From assembly GCF_002994745.2 (NCBI RefSeq), contig NC_037090.1, positions 10,537,501 to 10,601,500 on the forward strand: 64,000 nt of DNA, given 5' to 3'. The DNA comes from Rosa chinensis. Lineage: Eukaryota > Streptophyta > Magnoliopsida > Rosales > Rosaceae. Positions 35,946-47,561 of the stretch are shown here, piece by piece; position 1 is the stretch's first letter; each line of letters begins with the position of its first letter. The position numbers and the translations under genes were made by a program. A model generated the notes under the pieces. That model ran no database searches and was not told the origin of the DNA. It saw only the letters and a list, made by a program, of their open reading frames with translations.

Positions 35946-36027
35946 CTCGCTCTCACTCTCTCAGAGACGTAAACCCTAAAGCTCTAAGAGACCTCACCAG
36001 ATACCGCTGATGATACACTTGCCCTGA

Positions 36028-36682
36028 ATGATGCCGAATCCATCAGAGAGGGAGTTGAGGTATGAACAGACAAATTCTTATTCATTCAATTGAATCTACA
36101 CTTGTCCTGATTGATTCGTTTCCTTTTTCTTATATTAGCAGTGGTAATGTTCTGTCCGGAATTGCTGCTCTCCATGCTTTATTTGGCACATCGATCACAT
36201 TGTTAGTCTCCCTTGTTTCCCTCATGCATCTCGGATCCCCTGAAAATCCGTTCAAAGCTAAATGACTTCCCATGATGCTGGTCATCTCCTTCTTAAATCT
36301 CTACTTCATGGCGGTACTGTCAGAGATAAGACATATTTGTGCAGAACATGGAGCTGTCAACACCACTAACTTCTTCAGGATTGTGTACGTAGTTGCGGGC
36401 GTGATTATTTTGCAGCTATTAGGATTCATCCTTTGTGGCCCGTATGTCTGGATTTTTATGAATCCTGCATTTTTCTTTCTCGTAGAGGCCCTTCTCGTTA
36501 CGTTCAAGGGAATTATCCCGAACGTACCTGAAGAAATTCGCCCCAACGATGCACCCGAAGAAAATCCAACAACAATCGCCAGTGCTCCCGAAGAAAGTCC
36601 ATCCCCAATCCCCAACGATCTGGAGTCGAACATGGGGACAGGCGAGATGGAGTCTGACAGGGAGTCTCTTGCTGCGGCGTAA
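36028..36682 (+). pseudogene. Gene C: third membrane-protein copy, broken by one in-frame stop
   Basis: Exon 1 (36028-36059, MMPNPSEREL) and exon 2 (from 36142) use the same splice phase as gene B, with an 82-bp GT-AG intron. The frame matches gene B (LHALFGTSITLLVSLVSLMHLGS) until a TGA at 36263-36265, in place of the serine of THSW. The same frame then stays open to 36682 with no frameshift, covering helices 2-4 and a longer acidic, proline-rich tail (NDAPEENPTTIASAPEES). The product would be a one-helix fragment of about 51 residues unless the stop is read through or translation restarts at 36272. The promoter TATA is intact. Confidence 0.8.
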
Positions 36683-37064
36683 TTTCAAAACCCCCTGCAA
36701 TTATTATGCTGTTTGTTTTCCACTTACTAGTGTGTTTAATATCTGGGTTCTGCTGGAGCAAGCATAAGATTGTTCTTTTTAGGAGAACTTATGAGCAAGC
36801 ATAAACTTTGCTTTATTTACCTTCTTCTGTACAAGAAATGTCGCTGCTGGAGCTTACTGTTACCAAAGTTAATAATTTTTTATTGTTTAATTTAGGGATT
36901 AAGCTTTGTGAGAATTACCTGGTAGGTGATGTTTCCTGACACGAAAGTAAGAGAGGTGGGTCTGGAAATTCAACGGGTAATGACTTGAATAAACCAAATG
37001 AGTTTCGGCTTCACTCCTTCATATGGTCGCCTGGATCCCTCGCGAGATTTGATTTCTAAGCATA

Positions 37065-37247
37065 AGTAGTGTTCACCTGGTCAGTTGCTGACCAAAGAAT
37101 TTATGCTCAATAACCCTTAGATTTACATCGAAGGGTGGAAAACAAAACACCTCAACTTAATAATAATTCTCTCTGCCATTGGATTTACATCCAAGGATAG
37201 TTGAGCATTATTTTCTTGGTCAATAACTGACCAGGTGATCATTTTCG
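37065..37247. mobile_element. Small MITE (probably MULE-type)
   Basis: The 183-bp element has inverted ends centred on CACCTGGTCAGTTGCTGACC and its near complement. It is flanked by a perfect direct repeat TCTAAGCATA (37055-37064 and 37248-37257). The 9-10-bp duplication favours a Mutator origin. Confidence 0.75.
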
Positions 37248-37941
37248 TCTAAGCATAGTCTCTGTTGTACATTGTAGTTTTGTTAAGCCCTAGCCTACTC
37301 GAGTCGAAACATAAACAATTTTTGGAGCTTTCTGTAAAAATGGAAATAGATTTGGATGTAGGTTCTACAACATATTCACTTCTTCGTGTATATATTGAGA
37401 CTTTTTGTTTGTTTGTGTGGTCGGTTTTTGTTTGGCAAGACTGCTTTGTCATGTAACTTATAGATTTCGTGGCTCATTTGGTTTCTTCATTCGTAAGGTA
37501 TAAAAAACATTTTCAGACCAAAAAAAAAAAAGGTAAAACATTTGTTATTTTTGTTTTTTATTTATTTATTTTTGCTTTCTGTACCCAATTTTGTCGGAAT
37601 CTTCACCCTCGAGCGACTCTTGCATAATTTCAGTCTCATTTCTGACCTCCAAGCCTCACTTAATGCTTTATATAACTAAATTCTAGATTTTCTGACATGT
37701 AGATATACCTGAAAACACTAGTGCTCCATTTTTACGTTGTGGAATGTAGGTGCGAATTTTGCCTTCACAATTCCTTGGAGTATACATGTCCACATAAATT
37801 TGTTATATTTGCTCGGTGTCAATGGCAAGCGATGCAGAATATTGACTTCAATACTACAGTAAGTTAGTAATATAATATGGCATTAGTTTAATCAAAGCCA
37901 CTCAGGGCAGTAATGTATTATCTATGATGCCAAAAAGAAAA

Positions 37942-38286
37942 GGGAAAATATCACAAATGGTGTATGAAGTTTAAGTCATTCTATATTTTGGTGTACCAAC
38001 TTTCAAAACTATCAGAATGGTGTATCAAGTTTGCTCCAATCTTTCATTTTGGTGTACGCCGTTAAATTTTCCGTTATCTTTACAAAAAAAAAAAAAAAAA
38101 CTGACAAAGCTAAAGGAAAGATAACGGAAATTTTTTTTTTTTTTGCAAAGATAACGAAAAATTTAACGGCGTACACCAAAATGAAAGATTGGAGCAAACT
38201 TGATACACCATTCTAATAGTTTTGAAAGTTGGTACACCAAAATGTAGAATGGTCTAAAGTTCATACACCATTTGTGAAGATATCCC
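37942..38286. mobile_element. Foldback MULE-type MITE with paralogous empty site
   Basis: The 345-bp element consists of two arms of about 140 bp, almost perfect inverted copies (GGGAAAATATCACAAATGGT and the complement of GGGATATCTTCACAAATGGT). It is flanked by the 9-bp duplication AAAAGAAAA (37933-37941 and 38287-38295). The duplicated segment near 35041 has the site once and no insert. Confidence 0.92.
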
Positions 38287-38495
38287 AAAAGAAAACAAGG
38301 AATAGTTTGCACCCCTAAGGTTCATCAACAGAATAACCAAAAAAATCAACTGAAGTTGCATGAGATAGGGCACTGAAAACAATATCAATTCCACTCAGAA
38401 AATTGTGGAATAGTCCAGTGTTACATAAGTACTGCTCATTATTTTCTATGATCGATCTATGCCTCGCTATTTCAATATTTCATTTAAAAATGCAG

Positions 38496-38645
38496 TAATT
38501 CTTTGATACATGCATCCCTATGATACAGCTATCTACCTGGTTGCTTTGGCCATTTGATAAAACACAATATGACCGCCCCGACTTGCCTTTCCATCAGCGT
38601 CTCAATAGACTGCAGCATATTTACTCATGTATTTAGGAGCTTGGA
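38496..38645. repeat. Symplekin 3' flank, copied at about 35281-35440
   Basis: The sequence AATTCTTTGATACATGCATC ... GGCCATTTGATAAAACAC is shared with the block starting at about 35288. The match ends at AGGAGCTT, just before the symplekin stop codon, so only the 3' untranslated flank was duplicated. Confidence 0.8.
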
Positions 38646-38700
38646 ACTCGGCCAATGCCCTCTTGGTATATTCTCCACAAGTTTAAGTTGACTCGGCATT

Positions 38701-41700
38701 TCAACAAGCACTAGATGATTCTTCTTTCGATTTCTCCGTGACTGCCTCCTTGTCTGAGTTGCTTGCATCTCCGGTATTTGCCTGACTCGTTTGTGCCTGA
38801 GAGTCTGAAACAATTCCCAAAACTACCAATATAGACCTGACAAAGAAAATATCCAAATCAAGTTCCTCAATTAGCCACTCAGGCTTCCTCCACTAAGAGA
38901 GCTTTAATGTCAAATGAGACAGATTTTTCGTTCACCTTGGAAGTGAAGATCGGATATCTGGTTGGCTAGCATGGGCAACCAAGGGTGCTTTCAGAGCTGC
39001 AGTTCTCTTCAATGCATTTTCTAGCTGTGCTGGGGGTAGCTGAAAGACAATAACATAGACACCATTGGTAAGGATACGAAAACAACAGTTTCTACGGAAA
39101 AAAGTTGGTTGCACGGGTCCAAATCTACACAGTAGGATGAAAAATAGGTGTAGAAATGGGAACTGTCCAATAAGGATAAAGATTTGACATAACTCAGCAA
39201 GAAAAGTGGTAAAAAGAGAAAAAGAAGAAAATTAAGCTAATTGGAGAATAAAGACATAAAAAGAGGTTGACAAAGAAAGGAAGAAGAGAATTTCAGGTAT
39301 TGCTTCAATATGTGAAACCTTGATCAATATAACCAATCCTCCAACCCTGTTATGATAAGGTCTATTCACATGGGCAATGACCAAAATAACATCCTAATTA
39401 TGAGATGATAATCTGAAATAGAGATTGATAATTTTTTAAACAAAAATTAAAACCCAAAGTTAAATTTTATAAATATAGATAAAACAATCTCTTTTTAAGC
39501 TTGTGCCGCAATTTAAGTCTGTCACAGAACTATAGTAATTGCATGGAGAACGCAACATGCATGCACCTGAAGCAACACGCCAAATGACTGAGGCTTTGTC
39601 AACAATGCGCACTTCAGGAATCCCACCCACAACTTTGGGTATTTCCATATCTGCAACAGTTCATCAATCACATTAAAAAAATATATATTAGATATGACAA
39701 GCAACAAGCTTAAGATACTGAAAGCTACCTGTTTGCTCACAAGTCGAGAGAGGATCTCCATTATAAAATCCACCTACAATATTCGCCGGTAAAGCAAATT
39801 AACAATCAGTAACTTGATATAACTTAATAAGTTAAAATTAGAAAGTTAGGATACACACACATAAAAATCAACCGACTCTGATATACACACACACAAATGT
39901 AATAACATTTAAATAGTTTACCACGAAGAATTCTGTGTTTGTTAGATCTATTATGGTCAGTTTAACTTTGACAGACTTGAAAGTCATAATCATTTACCCA
40001 AAAACCAAATCAGAACTACAGAAATTTCACACTACAAAATAAATAGATACTCTTTTTTTCCTACAGAATTGCGAGCACAACAGAATTGTCTGATCATTTT
40101 AAAGTATTTTTAAAGCGGGGATGGATTAATATAAAAAAATCTTTTCAGCCCCATATGCTGTACTCTATGATTGTGTTATGCAATCTAGCATAGGTGTAGC
40201 CCATGGTCTCTAGCTCTACGAGTGATGCTGATCTTACCAGTGCAGGAAAAGCACCAATAGCTTGCAATACTGTACGCATGAACAGTAAAGGAAGGGGAAT
40301 CTGCTCAACCTGCAAGTACGAATCTTGTTTTTCATTAGCATATGCTTAAAAGAGGTGGTAACCAAAAGTAAAGTTCACAACAGTACAATGTTACAAACCA
40401 ATTGATTCAGAACTTTAGCAAGAACTTGTTGGTTGAATATCTGTCGCTGCTCAAAACATGCATTGCATGCATCTGTGACCTGCAAGAAAGTTATTCAGTC
40501 ATTAATTATTGTCCCCTCAGAACGACTTCCAACCAAGAAAACAATAGAAGGCATGCCTTCTTTAATGGAATTCCATCTCTGTCGGGATCAATCCCATGGA
40601 TAGCAATCAATACTTCAGCTGGAGCGAGAAGAGGACCAGAATGGGATGATCCCTGTGCAATCACAATGTAGGATCAAGAAGAGCATAACAGATACTTTAC
40701 AAGCATATTTAAGTCTTTTAATGAATCTTTCCTCACAGTAAGAAAACAGATACACTTCGAACACTTGGATTGCCAAGAATTAACAAAGGAAACATTACCT
40801 GTAGTGTGCGAGTTAGTGCTGCTTGGAACTTATCCGGGGGAAGATTCACAAGTTGGGGAAAGATTAACATAACCTAACAAAGACAGGCGTATAAAGCTTT
40901 AACAAAAGAAAAGCTTGCTGACTGACAATCTGAAAGCAATGTAAAGCATAATAGGAAGTATAAATGATTGATTGGAACTTAGTTTACTCGGAATTTATGC
41001 AATACAAGATAGATAATATCATGTGAAAGCAGCACTTGCAATCATGGCAGTTCTATGGATTGTGTGGAAGGGTATAAATTCCCAATGGGAAGGAGCATAT
41101 CAATGGTGTCTTTATGGGCATCAAAGTTAAGATAATTTCCTTTATCTTAATATTCAGCTTAAATGAATGATAGTAACTAAACAATTTATAATGAGTTTCT
41201 TGAAATTTTCTGCATTCTTGATTGGGTGAATGTCGTGGAAAAAATTGTTTAGGTTTAGTACAAAAAGAGAGAGGAAAAAAAAAACATTCAGAATCAACTA
41301 AGCTATTTGTAACCAAAAAAGAAGAATCAACTAAGTTATTAAGACTATAAAAATGGCTCATCATTCAGCATATCCACATCAAGATAACAATTTGGCAAAA
41401 AACATAGGTTTATACAAGACTCCACGTCATTCTAAAAGTCCATTGTCAAGAATTGTTTAGCTAGATACCTATAGCTCAACCACACACAAGTTCTTATATA
41501 AACACCAACATAAACACAGATTGCATAGTAGACCCAATTAGGAAATGAGAGAATGGGAAAGAACCTCATCTTTTGGTATAAATGGTAATATCGGAATGAG
41601 AATCTCTATGTCCTGTAATTATTCACAACCAACCATATATTAGTTTATAGCTCAAGTACTTTTACAAGAAGCATTAGAAACTGTTCAAAATACCTTCAGT

Positions 41701-44700
41701 TTTGAATCATATAACTTCCTAATGGTAAATATCAGCTCTTGAGAGGGAACTGCCCCATCTGTCAGTGTATGCAAAACCTGGGGAAATTTAAGTTGGGATT
41801 AAAAGGTGTAATTTATCATTATATAGCGTGGGCAGAACTATCATGTCAATAATATAAAACCTGCATCAGGAGGTTCTCGCTTCCAGCCGGAGGGTCTGAA
41901 ATAATATCAAGAAGATCTCGTGACGAGCCCATTGTACGCACTAGTTTTGGAATATGATGATTAACTGCCTGCACTGCACCAAACAACTGATGAGAAGAAA
42001 CACCACATGGGCCAGTAATTGCAAGCACTATGCTCATTTCTACGTCAAATACCTGCTTAACCGCCTTTGATGCATTTCCATACACAGCGAATATTTGGCG
42101 AAAAAGAGAGTGCTTCTGAAATCAGATTACAGAATACACAACTTATGTTAACTTCAACAAAAATTAACTAAAATTGAAAAAAAAAGGTCACCAAATGCAA
42201 ATAAGAAGAAACTATGTAAGATAAAGCCAGACCTTTGTGCACAGAGCAAAATACAATGACAAACACCGCTCTGCCTCGGCAATTGAAAGCGGTGACATAC
42301 TTTGAGAATTGCATGATTGATGAGTGTCAGAGGAGATATCTTGGTTGCCACTCACTGCTGGAGGTTCATTCGAATGTTTTTCTGAGTCAGAATCCTGTGA
42401 CAAAAGAAAATTAGATGTTAACAGACTAAATCAAGTTAATCATACAGTGAAAACCCACATGGGCAATGCATAGATTAGAACCTTTTGGGATTCAGCTTTT
42501 GATCCATCAGCATCTGTTCTTTCAGTTGCATCATCAGTTTTCACAGTAAGCAACATTTCAATTGCAAAATCTTCAATTCGCTTGGCAATGGCTGACAACG
42601 GATAAAGCTTGTTTGCAACCTGTTAGATGAAAGAACCCAGGAAAAAGAAAAACAAAAAGTTAGAACCAAATATCTAATTCAACTCTAATGGTAAGTTGCG
42701 AATAAGTACCAGACGTATAGCCTTCATACGCACTTCCTCCAGATGATGAACTGCACTCTTTCAGAGGACCAAGAGAAACACAGAGTCAGGTAAAAACCAG
42801 AAAAAGTACTTTAAGGATACACAAAATGGTATGCACTGAATTAAACAAGAGTATAGATAAACAGAAGGAACCTGTAGAGCAATTTTTAAGCAGCCATCTC
42901 GAAAAGGAGGCCTCAGCAAAATCAGGCTCCATACAGTACTGAGACCTTGAGTCACTCGATCCCCACCTTGTACTTCCTTCTCAGTTTTGTCGCAATTTTC
43001 AGGCGAACACATGCACTCCAATAACTTCAAAACTGAATTTGGTAAAGATGGAACCTCACCAAGCAATCTACTTAATGATTTATCTGACGGTGGTAAAGAA
43101 TCTCTAAGTGTTTCTATCTGCAATGACACAAAAATAATTTAGACAACAAAAAAGAAATCTTCAACAGTCAAAAGGAACATTACATAAACAGAAGCAGCAT
43201 CAATAAACTGTTTACATATAGAGATAAGAACACACCACAGTTAAAAGGAACTTTTCGTAAACAGAAGTAGCGTTTGTAGAAGAAAAGAAATCGTGTTCCA
43301 CTTCTGCCTCTCCAAATAACCTGTATAGGACACGCAACGTCAACTCGTGTCCCTGAAGAGATCCAACGATAACCGTTAGCCAGTATATATGTAAGACAAC
43401 ACAAGAACACATCAGAAAAACAGCCATCATTTCATTGCTTTTTTGAAAGGACTATCATCCCTTTTATTAATAATTCTTAATATAGATAAGCGAGCAGTTG
43501 TCCACCAGCTATGCTGACTATCATCTCAGAGATCTTTTTTACACTGACAACATCCTGTACACTTACCAGGTATGTTTTTTCCTTGTAGTTTCCACAATTT
43601 CAACACCCAAACAAAAAGAAGAGCAAGATAACTCAATGACAATACTCCATTACATATAAATTAACTGTTGAGCAAGTAAATCAAAAGAAGGAACAAAAAG
43701 AGATCTATTTCCTCAGTATTGCAAAAAAAAAAAAAAAAAAATTAATAATAAATAAATAAAATAAAAAAGCATGCCTAAAACAAATCATCCTCTTCCACAG
43801 AGCAACTGTATGCAATGCTCACAGATATAGTATGCAAAAGGCCAAAACTGACTTCTCAACTGTAATAAACCAAAAGTGCAGTCCTAAATATCAAATGACC
43901 CAATACAGAATATATACGCAAATAGTATTCAAACAACCATCAAAACCCATGCAAAAGAAGAAAAAACCAGTACGAACAAACAAATATTTACTTGCCTCGT
44001 GATTTGTATAATCTGCCAAGATATGCTCCTGCAGCAGTTTCCAGGGGTCTAAGTCCAAGGGGAACTACAAAAGAATAGATAAAAGAAACTTGAGTTCAAT
44101 AAAAGAACACAGCTTTCGGAAGATCCTCATTGACACTACTACGATACCATACTGTTAGCCTTCAGTAAGAAAGAACTAATTTCATCCCCTTCCCCTAGCC
44201 CAACAAAAGCCAAAGAAGAAATAAAGGTTTAACCAATTAAATCCAAAAAATGTTTTAACATACTAACAAATTTAGCATCCAAATAAGGAAACCAATACCA
44301 TCACAAGTAGGGAAAATTATATAGCTATCACTAAAAAGCAAGATTTATTACCTCGACTCCTAAATGTATAAGGAGAGAGATTCGAACTTGGGAACCCCCA
44401 GAAACATCAATCTGCTTATATGCCTCGATTATGCGGGTAAAAGCCAACCTCTGTAAACGATCGTTCTCTTCATCAGAAAGGATGACAACCGGGGCCGACA
44501 TCTTAGGCAGGACAAGATGATGGGTCAACCCAACTGATGTTGCTGTTGAAGATATCAGACTGTTGACATCTGCCACAGCTGCTCCAAGGCTAAGCTCCTC
44601 AGACCTATCGGCCGACAATGATGGAAGTATATTAAGCAGTGGCTGCTGACTCAAACTGCTAACTTGCTCTAGACTGGCATCTTCGACATCCATGAAGGTC

Positions 44701-47561
44701 GATGAGGATGCAACAACAGGTTCTGATAGTCCACTATTACAAGCAGAAGAATCAAGCCCAGGTATTTCATTGTCAAGACCGTCTATGTCATCAACATCAG
44801 ACGGAAGAGACGGACAACCATTCTCGGTCTCAGGTGAAAACACATTAGGTGAAGCTGGTAAACCAGTAGGCAACATAGCAGTTTCAGCTTCATAATCCAT
44901 ATCAGTACATGCAACAGCACTATCACCTACAACTGTTACCTGCTCTTCCTTTGGCTCAGATTTCTGAAATTACCAAAAACATTGCCTCAATTATACACCT
45001 TTTTTCCTAGAACTTCAGCAGGTAAAAGCGGGGGTTGAAAAAATAAAAAAAATAAAATACCACTATATTATAAGACGCCGACTGATGAGCATCTAGAAGT
45101 GCAGCTATTGGAGGGAAAGTACTTGTAAGAGAGAGTACATCGGCAATAAATGATTGGGGATATCTGACTTGTGAATCACCGCCAACTATACCCATGTTTA
45201 TCAAAGATACATCATCTCCTTCAGCTCCAGGAAGATTGGGAGGAAGGTTGCACATGTTAGCCATCACTACCTCAGCTAGCATGTCAGCAGAGAAACTTGA
45301 GATAAGAACCTCTAAAGAACCAACCGCTTTTTCACCCTGAGCAACCAATGCGCCAAACATATCAAGAAGTTGCTGCACAGGTCCACTATCACCACTTCCT
45401 CTGGAAGTGGCTGTTCCACTTGAAGAAATGTCATCTTGAGACACAGAAATATTCCTATCTAAATCTTTGGCCGATTCTTCTGAGACACTAGGTGTTGATT
45501 TGATACGCTTTCCAGAGGCGTCTTCATCCTCAGCAAGTTCACTACTATCCGGTGCTCCCAATCGTTTCCTCCCAAAATTACTTTGCACAGCAGTAGATGT
45601 TCTAACTGTGGGCTCCTCTTCCTGCAAAACATCCACGCTCGAAAAGATCAAATATACAAATATGGCCATGTGCACATGGCAAGCGTACCAACTTTATATG
45701 TGCAGATCTACGGCAATGGTAAAGGGAGAGGGGAGGTGACAAATACCTTAATAACTGGAGAATTGTTTTGACCCTCCACATTTCCATTAATATTGACAAC
45801 TGGATAAATGGCCTGCTCTACCAACCCTCCATCTTTCATCTTGGTCAACGCCCCAACTAAACGATCTCGCCACTACAAAGAGAACACTCAATTATTTATG
45901 AATCTTTTAAAATCAAGTAGACAATTAACGTATTCTTATGGTATGGTATTGAACAACATACCGGTGCAGCACCCTGGTGAGTACATTTTAAGCAGGAGAT
46001 GAAGGCATTTTTTAAGGCATAGCGTGCTCCTGAGACACGTATCCCATTAATGACAGCAGTTGAGGGATCAAACCCAAGCAATACAGGCAAAATGCGACCA
46101 TAGAAGGCAGGTCTATTCTTTGCAATTGCTGAAAGACTGTCAAGAAGCATTAAACAGAGTAAAGAATAAATAACAAATTTAAAGGAACAACACTTCTAGA
46201 TAGAAAATACAAACTGTACCAATTATGCAACTAAAAGAAAAAAGCATATTATCAAAAGTCAGTGTTTGTAAAACTTGGAGCACTTCCTACAACTCTTTTT
46301 ACTTTCTTTTTGTACGACCTCTTTCAATAGAAGTGTTTTATACAATTTCTACAACCATCACATCTTCACTAGTTTTGGATTACAGTTATACAAATGCTTC
46401 ACTGAGAGCATCTGTGATGCCCACATTTTTAGAGGAAGAAAAAATATATGAGCAAAGAAGGCTGAAGTACCTATTAATAAGCACAACGATGACTAAGTTA
46501 CCAAGAGACTTAACAGTTGGGAGCCTTAGTTGATCAAGCAATAAGCCCACACTTTGACTAGCCTCAATTGACAAATTTCCAACATTGAGTAGGGGATGAC
46601 CGCCACGAAGCCAAGATATATTAAATTCCACCAATTGTCCTACAAAGAAAACAAACATCCTTTAGCCAAAAACCAAGCCATTTACATTCTGAACCTGAAT
46701 GCAGAACCAAAGTATAACATCGGATTACCTTCATGAGCTGGAGGCTCTTGGGAGCCATTAGGATCAGGAGTATAAAGAAGAATAACTTCCTGGACAAATT
46801 TCAATGCCAGCAACCTCACTCCACCGCTTCCAGGCTGATATGCACGATAGGATCATGAATTATACCACAATGAAATCCATCCATTCATATGCCATCATCA
46901 CAATCATAACATACCTGAAAAGCTATCGAGAATATTTCCTCCTTCAACTTCAACATCCATGACCACGATGACTCAAGCAAACTGTCCAACTCGCTAGAAT
47001 GTAGACCCTGAAACATTAACAATGACACATTACAAATCACTCAAACTAATCCGAAACTACTGTGGCGGCATCAACAACTCTAATTAGTTACCTGAAGTGC
47101 AACCTTCTCTAGAACGCAGCGAAACAACTCACTCCCACTAGTAATGGCTTGGCGAGCCACAGCCGGTGTATCATCACTTAACACATTAATCAACGACGGC
47201 ACAATCTCAGGCACGAAATCTACGTGCATCAATCCAATTTCGCCGAGCATTCTACATTCGAATTAGTAAACCAATTCAGAGATGAACAAATTAAACCCGG
47301 GAAAACAGTACAGCTAGGGTTTTGAGGAAAAGCTCACTCGGTGGCAAATTTCCGAACGGGACTGAACCGGTCGGACTGAAGCTCGAAGAGGCGAGGAAGG
47401 AGCTCGGAGATGAAAGCGGGGTCTCGCCGGAGCAAATCTCGCTTCAATTGGGTTAGCCGGTCGAGCTTGGACGGTATGTCGGCGGCGACGACGGCGGAGT
47501 CCAAGAGGCGGGCGAGGCGTTCGTTGGAATTGGCGGTGGTCATCATCATCATGCCCACCAT
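38701..47561 (-). CDS. ESP4: Symplekin / ESP4 homolog (mRNA 3'-end processing scaffold), 27 exons
   Basis: Symplekin is the scaffold of the cleavage and polyadenylation machinery. The plant form (Arabidopsis ESP4) acts in the nucleus and limits RNA silencing from faulty 3' ends. Exons (high to low): 47561-47338, 47251-47092, 47007-46915, 46834-46729, 46639-46471, 46136-45962, 45872-45747, 45621-45061, 44963-44352, 44064-43996, 43352-43236, 43117-42872, 42757-42710, 42619-42482, 42394-42233, 42115-42053, 41968-41861, 41777-41694, 41612-41565, 40873-40799, 40652-40557, 40479-40399, 40309-40238, 39773-39729, 39650-39567, 39039-38936, 38836-38701. Phases all join, giving 4002 nt (1333 residues). 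The N-terminal HEAT domain is about residues 70-310 ([22 protein letters not shown]), the middle is acidic, and the Symplekin C domain is about 1003-1254 ([11 protein letters not shown]). Introns 10 and 21 have GC donors (GAG|GCAAGT; AAG|GCATGC). The 5' UTR and polyA site were not located. Confidence 0.92.
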
